Assembly: GCA_937897365.1 (NCBI GenBank)
Contig: CALCOP010000201.1
Location: forward strand, 1 to 8,380
Reading direction: 5' to 3'
Origin: an uncultured euryarchaeote
Lineage (GTDB): Archaea; Thermoplasmatota; Poseidoniia; Poseidoniales; Poseidoniaceae
Length of the DNA stretch: 8,380 nucleotides
Shown here: positions 1 through 5,412 of the stretch, one piece after another
Position numbering within the stretch: position 1 is the first letter of the stretch
Layout: each line of letters starts with the position of its first letter
Made by a program: the position numbers and the translations under genes
Notes under the pieces: generated by a model
What the model was told of the DNA's origin: nothing
Databases searched by the model: none
Seen by the model: the letters and a program-made list of their open reading frames with translations, nothing else

Positions 1-1
1 G

Positions 2-247
2 GGTGACGTACCTGTTTTGGTCGCTGACGTCCAAAGTACTGAGGAGCAAAAAGGTCAGTTGACCACTACACTTGGCTTTGCTGGCCTCATTTTCCTTCTT
101 TCAGGCGGCATTTTAATCGCTTCAATTCTTCGCAAACGTGAGAAAAAGAATCAATTTGTAGAAGATAAAATCCATTTTACTCGAGACCAATCCATTCAAC
201 CACCTCCTCGTCCAAAAGATTTGGTCGATTTAACACAAGAGGAATAG
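2..247 (+). CDS. C-terminal end of a single-pass membrane-anchored protein (5' partial)
   Basis: The frame is open from the left edge to a TAG stop, so the true start lies outside the window. The 81 visible residues begin with a polar, acidic, Gln-rich stretch, then one hydrophobic helix (about residues 23-44, LGFAGLIFLLSGG...), then the basic stop-transfer cluster RKREKK and a ~35-residue polar tail with a PPPRP motif. This layout fits an exported protein held by a C-terminal transmembrane helix with a short cytoplasmic tail. That topology is inferred from the positive-inside rule. The ectodomain is missing, so no function can be given. The tRNA gene follows 32 bases downstream on the same strand with no clear promoter between them. 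Confidence 0.72.
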   Translation, partial: GDVPVLVADVQSTEEQKGQLTTTLGFAGLIFLLSGGILIASILRKREKKNQFVEDKIHFTRDQSIQPPPRPKDLVDLTQEE

Positions 248-279
248 TCAAAAACAGAGGGTTCTACGCACAACAAGAA

Positions 280-361
280 GCCGGGGTTCCCGAGCGGTCA
301 AAGGGGGTGGACTCAAGATCCTCTGCGTAAAGCTTCGCAGGTTCGAATCCTGCCCCCGGCA
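280..361 (+). tRNA. tRNA-Leu (anticodon CAA)
   Basis: I folded this by eye. The acceptor stem GCCGGGG (280-286) pairs perfectly with CCCCGGC (354-360), and the discriminator is A361. The D stem is CCC/GGG (289-291/303-305) around GAGCGGTCAAA. The anticodon loop CTCAAGA (312-318) has T33 and anticodon CAA at 314-316, which reads UUG. The T arm is GCAGG-TTCGAAT-CCTGC (337-353). The 13-base variable region (324-336) makes it type II, as expected for Leu, and ends in TTC before the T stem. CCA is not encoded and there is no intron. The anticodon stem has one T-T mismatch (308/322) and the variable stem is short (two G-C pairs). Confidence is high for tRNA-Leu; those two points are the only weak parts of the fold. 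Confidence 0.93.
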
Positions 362-371
362 CTTCACTTCC

Positions 372-761
372 TTAGAGAAGGACGTCACATCCCGCATTTG
401 AAAGGAGTGAATCAGCAAAAATGAACACTGCCAAGAACACACTTCCGGCATGAAGCAGCACCAATATCAGGGCATGGATAGATGTTTTCCAGTCACTTAT
501 GAGCCTCACCAAGAAAACAACAAGATTGAACCCCATGCCAAAAAATGATGTGAATACCAATACTATGCCAATTTTTTCAAGGGTGTTTTCCGAATCTGAA
601 CATGTCTTTTCTGGAGAATGTTGACCGAAACCGGCGTCAGCGAGAATTCCACCCAACATCGCAGTCACAATGAAAAAGAGCGTGAGTACAATGTGTATTC
701 TTCTTACCGATGATTTTTTGTGTAGTCTTTCCTCGTTCAGAGACGGTTCAAGGTCACCCAC
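372..761 (-). CDS. Small integral membrane protein, three predicted helices, unknown function
   Basis: This 129-residue protein starts at GTG (761-759). Hydrophobic segments lie at about residues 22-43, 62-88 and 94-120, after a basic N-terminus (RLHKKSSVRR). The positive-inside rule puts the N-terminus in the cytoplasm. That places the first loop, with Cys54, and the C-terminal tail, with Cys125, on the outer face, so a disulfide is possible. I do not recognise a family. The GTG is supported by GAGGTGG ending four bases upstream. The gene directly follows the HAD phosphatase gene, and this Shine-Dalgarno overlaps the HAD stop codon, so the two are probably co-transcribed and translationally coupled. 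Its 3' end converges on the tRNA-Leu gene, with 10 bases between them. Confidence 0.75.
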   Translation of the reverse strand: MGDLEPSLNEERLHKKSSVRRIHIVLTLFFIVTAMLGGILADAGFGQHSPEKTCSDSENTLEKIGIVLVFTSFFGMGFNLVVFLVRLISDWKTSIHALILVLLHAGSVFLAVFIFADSLLSNAGCDVLL

Positions 762-765
762 TTTG

Positions 766-772
766 CCACCTC
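766..772 (-). promoter_or_regulatory. Shine-Dalgarno overlapping the upstream stop codon
   Basis: Read on the minus strand, GAGGTGG lies four bases before the GTG start of the membrane protein gene. The TGA stop of the HAD gene (773-771) shares two bases with it. Ribosomes ending on the HAD gene would therefore sit on the ribosome binding site of the next gene, the usual geometry for translational coupling. It is the main support for choosing the GTG start. Confidence 0.6.
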
Positions 773-1505
773 AAGAAGTATTAGAATGAGCCTTCAGTAT
801 TGCATCGACCAGCGGTTCAAATGTATCGCCATGTAAGTGAGGTGAGCAAACATTCGCAGCATTCGATACCGATTCAAACGCACCTTTCACCGCTACAGAC
901 CAATGTGCAAGTTCAAACATTGACAAATCATTCGGGGCATCCCCTACGCATAACATGTCTTCCTTTTTCCAACCCATTCTGTCAAGCAAAATCCCAAGCC
1001 CACTTCCTTTTGAAAGATGCGGCTCCATCAAGTGAATCGCAAACCCAGTACGTAATGCAATCAGATGAGACCATTCACTCTGTGCGAGCAGTATTTTGAT
1101 CTGCTCCAAGTCTTCAGATGGATAAAGGCACCATTCACTTTCTCTCCATTGGTTTGATTCGATTCCTTTCCATCCTCCTTGGAGATTCATCACCGAATCA
1201 AGCCACTGAGCAGCTCTTTTTGCATCATCGCCATTTGCTTGTAATATAGGTTCATCAAAGGAAGAATCCCAAAGAACTCCGCCGTTTTCACAACATATCG
1301 GTCCAGTGAGTTTGAGAAACCTCCACAATCCATAGGTAATTGCTCGTACATTACCGGTTGCGAGTATGACAGGTATGCCAGCCTTCTCAAGTCTGTGCAA
1401 TGATTCGATAGCACCGGAATTGAGTCGCTTTTCTCCATCAGTAAGGGTGCCGTCGATGTCGACAGCGACAAATTTTGGACACCAACCTTCGGGTAGCCAC
1501 TGCAT
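771..1505 (-). CDS. HAD-superfamily (type IIB) phosphatase, archaeal phosphoglycolate phosphatase-like
   Basis: This 244-residue protein has all four HAD motifs: motif I DIDGTLTD with nucleophile Asp16 and acid/base Asp18; motif II LATGN with Thr50; motif III SKGSG with Lys166; motif IV VGDAPND with Asp189 and Asp193 for Mg2+. The ~110-residue insert between motifs II and III is the position and size of a type IIB cap. The family is a soluble Mg2+-dependent phosphatase. The closest named group I can suggest is the archaeal phosphoglycolate phosphatase type (Thermoplasma TA0175-like), which clears 2-phosphoglycolate. Cof-like sugar-phosphate phosphatases share the same motifs, so the substrate is uncertain. 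The ATG at 1505 was chosen because motif I then starts 15 residues in, as is usual. An in-frame ATG at 1559 would add 18 unsupported residues and remove the promoter gap. The cap is unusually rich in Trp (WLDSV, GGWKG, NQWRESEW). Confidence 0.88.
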   Translation of the reverse strand: MQWLPEGWCPKFVAVDIDGTLTDGEKRLNSGAIESLHRLEKAGIPVILATGNVRAITYGLWRFLKLTGPICCENGGVLWDSSFDEPILQANGDDAKRAAQWLDSVMNLQGGWKGIESNQWRESEWCLYPSEDLEQIKILLAQSEWSHLIALRTGFAIHLMEPHLSKGSGLGILLDRMGWKKEDMLCVGDAPNDLSMFELAHWSVAVKGAFESVSNAANVCSPHLHGDTFEPLVDAILKAHSNTS

Positions 1506-1532
1506 GTTCCATTCCAGCCTTGAATGTGTGAT

Positions 1533-1543
1533 GAAATTTATCC
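1533..1543. promoter_or_regulatory. Candidate shared TATA-like element for the divergent genes
   Basis: GAAATTTATCC lies in the gap between the HAD gene (-) and the ATPase gene (+). Read on the plus strand, TTTATC is about 47 bases before the ATPase ATG, so transcription starting ~25 bases downstream would leave a short leader holding the Shine-Dalgarno. Read on the minus strand, GATAAATTTC is about 32 bases before the HAD ATG, which would give an almost leaderless message. No purine-rich BRE is clear on either side. This is position-based inference only. Confidence 0.35.
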
Positions 1544-1574
1544 TCTTGAGCATCCACACGCTTGCATTTATCCA

Positions 1575-1582
1575 AGGGAGGT
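1575..1582 (+). promoter_or_regulatory. Strong Shine-Dalgarno fixing the ATPase start
   Basis: AGGGAGGT ends four bases before ATG 1587. It is one of the two strongest ribosome binding sites in the window. It decides the start against the in-frame ATG at 1524, which lies upstream of it, and the one at 1611. Confidence 0.72.
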
Positions 1583-1586
1583 ATTT

Positions 1587-4301
1587 ATGGTACCTGTCCT
1601 TAGGACCTCCATGGCATCAGACATCGATGAGGAAGTCTTTCTCACCCTCGATGATGATGAAGAAGCAGTAGCACCTAAAGTTGTCAAGAAAAGTAAGCCG
1701 AAACCTTCCAAAAAGCCTGTAAAAATCGAAAAAAAATCGCCAGCGGTTGTTCTTGATGCTGAAATTCTCGACACATCAATTGTTCGACAAGCTACTGGAG
1801 AATATGAAGTAAGTTGGCCTCTCTTGGGAATGGACTGCCCTGACTGTGCCAGTAAAGCAACGCGAGCACTCAAAACGCTTGTTCATATCAATGACAGCAC
1901 CGTGTCTGCTACAGCTGGTACCGTTAAACTCACCGTCCAACTTGAATACGGTACGCTGTCTGCCGCATCTGCTGTTCTGCGTTCGCTCGGTCATGCCCCC
2001 GATGTGACGTTCAATGAGTTAGTCGGCGTAAAAAGTTCACAGGTTGCTCATCGCAATGGGGTTGACCAGCGGAAACTCGCCAAGATTTTTCGTCAGCAAC
2101 CTGGAGTTCTGGATGCTGAAATCACAGATGACGAGCGTATACTCTTGCAATTCCCAACCGATGTATCTCAAGAAATGTTTGACCTAAGAGAATCCCACCT
2201 TACTGAGATTGTTGGTTCACCAGTCAAGTATATTGCAGCTCAGTCGAATCGAGTAAGGCCCGATCAATGGCGTTTGATTGGTGGAGGTATCGCCTTACCC
2301 CTTCTGTTGCTCGTCATACTTGGTGAAGTGATTGGATTATCCACTCTTGTGCTCGGATTAATCGCACTTCCCGGTCTCATTATAGGAGGCTCTCAGATGT
2401 TTAAGGAGGCCATGGCAAGTGTTCGCAATCGTCAACTTGGTTTTCAGGTTTTAACGAGTTTAGCTGTGATAGGAGCCGCGATTTTAGGTATGTGGGAAGA
2501 GGCATTAATTGTCGCCATTCTGGTCGCTTTCACGGCACATCTTGAGGGTGATGCACTCGTGAAAGCTCGGAAAGCGATGCAGGGTGGACTGGACCGGCTT
2601 CCTCGCACAGCGCGTAAAGTGGTTGGACAGAAACCCAAGATAGATGCCCAAACTATGTTTGGCTTTTCCTTGCAAACAGCCTCACCTGCACCGCTGCTAA
2701 GTGCAGATGGCAGTGGTGCCCCTGGCCCAAATGCGGAGCATGAAATGGTTCCTATCGAGTTGATTCGGATTGGGGATTCACTTGAAGTTCGCAGCGGTGA
2801 ATTGATTCCTGCAGATGGCACAATTCTTGACGGGCATGGTTCGTTGGATAAAGCACCCTTAACTGGAGAGTCAGTTCCGGTCGAAGTCGGAATAGGCGAT
2901 GAGATGCAAGCGGGTTTGGTCTTGGCCCGAGGTCCTGTCGTCATTGAAGTCACTGCGGTAGGGGACGATACACGTTTGTCTGGCTTGATTGATGCGGTTC
3001 ATACCTTTAGAGAAGAACCTCCTCGACTGCAGAGCAGCATCGAACTTTTCACTGCCATTTGGGTCCCAATTGTTTTGTTTGGAGCATTGGTAATTTGGTA
3101 CTTCTTATTCCCGAATGACTGGAAAGTCATTTTGTTAATTTGGGTTGTTGCCTGTCCGTGTGCTTTACTTCTTGCTACCCCAGTACCTCATGCAGCAGCC
3201 CTTTCGCGCTCAGCACATTTTGGAGCAATAGCACGTGGTGGAGATGTCATTGAACGTCTTTCGAAAGTGAACTATGTTTTACTTGACAAAACGGGAACCT
3301 TGACTTCCGGAAAACCGAGAATAGGGTCGGTCATTGTTGCGAAAGGTCGCCAACGTAATGCTGCACTCAAACTTGCGGGCGGCCTTGAAACACGTTCATC
3401 ACATCCTTACGCACTCTCTGTGATGGACTACCTTTCTGAACAACAAATTGTAGCAAGTCCAGTGGCAAGCATCACCGATATTGAAGCAGGTGTAAAAGGA
3501 AAAGTTGGGGGTAAAGAAGTGATGTTTATCCGATTTGATCAAGCCAAACAACTGCAAGTCAACATTCCAGAGGAACTTCTCTCTGCATATCAAGAAGCAG
3601 AACAAATGGGACACGGAGCGAGTTTATTGACGCGTGATGGAGACGGGATTGCTTTGTTTACGTTCATACATGACGATATTCATACAGGAAGCAAGCAATT
3701 GATTTCTGGACTGAAAAAACGCTCAATTAATGTTGAAATCCTCTCTGGTGATAATCAAGCGGCAGTCACTGCTTTCGCCAAGAGTGTGGGCCTGCCAGAA
3801 TCATCTGCACATGGTGGATTTTCTCCCGAGCAAAAAGTGCAGTGGGTGAAAAATCGTTCAAACACACACATTACGATGATGGTCGGGGATGGATTCAATG
3901 ATGCCTCAGCACTCGCTTTAGCTGATGTAGGTGTTGCAGTTGGAACGGGTGAAACAGTTAATCTTGAAGCAGCAGATGTGTTAATTCCAAGTGACGATCC
4001 GCTCATGCTTACTGACCTCATCGATCTCTCACGTCGAGCGCAGAGGATTTTAATGGGCAATATTTACATCTCCGTTGGCATTACTATCGCATTGGTTACC
4101 GCAGTTATCCTTCAACTCTATGATGAACTTTGGGTCGGTGTTTTGATTCACGAAGCGTCTGTTCTCTTGGTGATTTTGAACGGTGCTCGACTTGCTGGAG
4201 GTGGAGGCGGATTTGCACTAATGCGTTCAATTTTTGTTACGCTTTGGTATGACACCATCGAATCTTTTGCGATGTTGAAAGAAAGATACTTCCTATCTTG
4301 A
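1587..4301 (+). CDS. Heavy-metal translocating P1B-type ATPase
   Basis: This 904-residue membrane pump should use ATP to export a transition or heavy-metal cation across the cytoplasmic membrane. In order it has: an acidic then Lys/Pro-rich N-terminus (to ~60); an HMA domain with GMDCPDC, Cys84 and Cys87; a probable second ferredoxin-like domain without cysteines (~159-216); and helices at about 226-270 (two) and 288-330 (two). Then come the actuator TGES (426-429), a helix before the metal helix, CPC (Cys523, Cys525), the phosphorylation motif DKTGT (Asp567), the nucleotide-binding His606-Pro607, GDGFND (767-772), and two last helices, the final one with His855-Glu856-Ala-Ser. GMDCxxC and CPC point to the Zn/Cd/Pb (ZntA/CadA) side. 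The last-helix Asp of ZntA is replaced by HE, resembling the HEG[GS]T of P1B-4 pumps, so the metal is uncertain. An extra Pro/Gly/Ala-rich segment of ~38 residues (349-386) precedes the actuator core. The 904-residue length exceeds typical ZntA (~730). A winged-helix regulator follows 67 bases downstream. Confidence 0.95.
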   Translation: MVPVLRTSMASDIDEEVFLTLDDDEEAVAPKVVKKSKPKPSKKPVKIEKKSPAVVLDAEILDTSIVRQATGEYEVSWPLLGMDCPDCASKATRALKTLVHINDSTVSATAGTVKLTVQLEYGTLSAASAVLRSLGHAPDVTFNELVGVKSSQVAHRNGVDQRKLAKIFRQQPGVLDAEITDDERILLQFPTDVSQEMFDLRESHLTEIVGSPVKYIAAQSNRVRPDQWRLIGGGIALPLLLLVILGEVIGLSTLVLGLIALPGLIIGGSQMFKEAMASVRNRQLGFQVLTSLAVIGAAILGMWEEALIVAILVAFTAHLEGDALVKARKAMQGGLDRLPRTARKVVGQKPKIDAQTMFGFSLQTASPAPLLSADGSGAPGPNAEHEMVPIELIRIGDSLEVRSGELIPADGTILDGHGSLDKAPLTGESVPVEVGIGDEMQAGLVLARGPVVIEVTAVGDDTRLSGLIDAVHTFREEPPRLQSSIELFTAIWVPIVLFGALVIWYFLFPNDWKVILLIWVVACPCALLLATPVPHAAALSRSAHFGAIARGGDVIERLSKVNYVLLDKTGTLTSGKPRIGSVIVAKGRQRNAALKLAGGLETRSSHPYALSVMDYLSEQQIVASPVASITDIEAGVKGKVGGKEVMFIRFDQAKQLQVNIPEELLSAYQEAEQMGHGASLLTRDGDGIALFTFIHDDIHTGSKQLISGLKKRSINVEILSGDNQAAVTAFAKSVGLPESSAHGGFSPEQKVQWVKNRSNTHITMMVGDGFNDASALALADVGVAVGTGETVNLEAADVLIPSDDPLMLTDLIDLSRRAQRILMGNIYISVGITIALVTAVILQLYDELWVGVLIHEASVLLVILNGARLAGGGGGFALMRSIFVTLWYDTIESFAMLKERYFLS

Positions 4302-4343
4302 GGAACATTCTCTCACTTCCCGCGACATCTTCAAACCTTAGAA

Positions 4344-4355
4344 GGGCATCTGCCC
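4344..4355. repeat. Short inverted repeat, candidate operator of the winged-helix gene
   Basis: GGGCATCTGCCC has 5-bp arms (GGGCA/TGCCC) around a 2-base centre, 13 bases before the ATG of the ArsR-like gene. The centre is too short for an RNA hairpin loop, so a protein-binding dyad is the more natural reading. ArsR-type regulators usually bind such dyads at their own promoters. There is only one copy here and none was seen before the ATPase gene, so the assignment is tentative. Confidence 0.3.
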
Positions 4356-4368
4356 AAATGGTGAGGTA

Positions 4369-4860
4369 ATGGCACGAGTTAGAGCAGACCCAGTTACAAC
4401 TGCACTTGCACACCCGACCAGGCGGGCCTTGTATATCGCTTTGTCAAACCATGAAGAAATGAGCACAGTTCAACTCCAAGCCGAAGTTGATGTCGAGCGC
4501 TACAATCTCTATCACCACTTGAAAAAATTAGCATCCTTGGATTTAGTAGAGAATCATCGAGATGCGGGTCGTGCACGTTGGTGGAAACGTAAAGCCCACG
4601 TGGATCTGCCTGAAATTCTTTCTACGCCTCTCGTGCAACCCTCCTCCCATACTACCCAAAACTCGCCCAATATTCCGCCAAAAATTGCTGAAATAGTTAC
4701 TGAGGGAAGCGAAGTTCACATCATCCAACTCGAGGGTTCTCGTGACCAAGTTGGAGCAAAAAGAATGCTCGAACTTCTTGCTACCGAACATGGAATCGAT
4801 TTGAATCTCCCTTGGAATTTTTTACCGTCGAGCATCGCTCTAATTGCAAAGAAAAAGTGA
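4369..4860 (+). CDS. ArsR-like winged-helix DNA-binding protein
   Basis: This 163-residue protein begins with a winged helix (about residues 8-76): HPTRRALYIAL, a first helix-turn-helix helix (STVQLQAEVDV), a recognition helix NLYHHLKKLASLDLV, and a wing ENHRDAGRARWWKRK. This is the ArsR/HTH_20 arrangement, so it very probably binds DNA as a dimer. A Pro/Ser/Thr-rich linker (~83-105) leads to a small C-terminal region (~105-163) I cannot assign. It contains no cysteine, so the classic ArsR/SmtB/CadC cysteine metal sites are absent; any metal sensing would need His/Asp/Glu. The ATG is preceded by GAGGT at very close spacing (1-2 bases), which is not ideal, but no better in-frame start exists. 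It sits 67 bases after the metal ATPase gene and 53 bases before the zinc-ribbon gene, so it could regulate either side, or itself. Confidence 0.82.
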   Translation: MARVRADPVTTALAHPTRRALYIALSNHEEMSTVQLQAEVDVERYNLYHHLKKLASLDLVENHRDAGRARWWKRKAHVDLPEILSTPLVQPSSHTTQNSPNIPPKIAEIVTEGSEVHIIQLEGSRDQVGAKRMLELLATEHGIDLNLPWNFLPSSIALIAKKK

Positions 4861-4900
4861 ATCTGAGATTTTGAAAGCAAATACCTCAAGAAGTGAGAAC

Positions 4901-4908
4901 AGGAGGGG
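4901..4908 (+). promoter_or_regulatory. Strong Shine-Dalgarno of the zinc-ribbon gene
   Basis: AGGAGGGG ends five bases before ATG 4914. It selects this start over the in-frame upstream codon at 4893, which would place the ribosome binding site inside the coding region. Confidence 0.7.
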
Positions 4909-4913
4909 TAAAC

Positions 4914-5306
4914 ATGAGCGAAGAATTAACCGTTGAATCTCGGGTCGCTCCTCCAGCGCTTTCATGTCCAAAATGCGGTGGTTTATTGCCGAACGAACTC
5001 GGAGAGATTCAATGTTCACTTTGCTCAGCTCGTGTTCGTGTTGAACATGAAGTGACTCGCAAAAAATGGGCTGCAGAGAAAATAGGTTGTCCGAATTGTG
5101 CCAAGGTTTTGGTTGTCGGTGTCAAAAAGCGACCAGCTCACCTCAAATGTGCTTCATGTGATTCACATTTTTCGGTTTTACCTAAGGTTGCAAGGGTCGA
5201 GATTTCTTGTCCGGGATGTGAACGAGTACTCCGTATGAAACGCCGACCAGGTGAGCGGGAAATTGAATGTCCAGCGTGTTCTACAAGTTTCAAAGTCACG
5301 TTCTAA
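4914..5306 (+). CDS. Triple zinc-ribbon protein, unknown role
   Basis: This 130-residue protein consists of three tandem four-cysteine zinc ribbons, each CxxC...CxxC: Cys18/21/34/37, Cys59/62/79/82 and Cys99/102/119/122. It should bind three Zn2+. The linker after the first ribbon holds the only long charged stretch (RVEHEVTRKKWAAEK). The second and third ribbons end in hydrophobic strands (HFSVLP, SFKVTF) and resemble the short MJ0042-type ribbon (CPxC...CPxC..F.V). There is no catalytic domain, signal peptide or membrane helix. Such proteins usually act as nucleic-acid-binding or protein-binding adaptors, but nothing here shows which. It lies 53 bases after the winged-helix gene and ~106 bases before the coiled-coil gene on the same strand. 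The location next to a metal pump could suggest zinc handling, but CxxC ribbons are normally structural, so I do not call it metal storage. Confidence 0.8.
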   Translation: MSEELTVESRVAPPALSCPKCGGLLPNELGEIQCSLCSARVRVEHEVTRKKWAAEKIGCPNCAKVLVVGVKKRPAHLKCASCDSHFSVLPKVARVEISCPGCERVLRMKRRPGEREIECPACSTSFKVTF

Positions 5307-5412
5307 AACCTCGTTAAGAACATGCTTGAATTTGTCGCTCTGGTTCGTCGCATAATCGCCTCAAACAGCCTTGAAGCCTCGCATTCCTGTCGCGCTCCTT
5401 ATCTATGATGAG

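Noticed and set aside
248..451. Minus-strand open frame of 67 codons across the tRNA gene
   Set aside because: It includes the GQDSNLR peptide typical of spurious translation of the antisense of a tRNA, and it overlaps the better membrane-protein gene.
2444..2953. A 169-codon minus-strand frame inside the ATPase gene
   Set aside because: It is antisense to the conserved actuator region of the ATPase, rich in Ser/Pro, and without recognisable motifs.
4914..5306. Zinc-ribbon protein as a metallothionein or metal store for the nearby pump
   Set aside because: The cysteines are arranged as three regular CxxC...CxxC ribbons with strand-forming residues between, which is the structural-zinc pattern, not dense metallothionein clusters.
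5371..5412. TTG-initiated 14-residue extension of the coiled-coil protein
   Set aside because: The TTG has no Shine-Dalgarno, and the extension (MKPRIPVALLIYDE) is unlike the rest of the protein. It cannot be fully excluded, so the start is marked uncertain.
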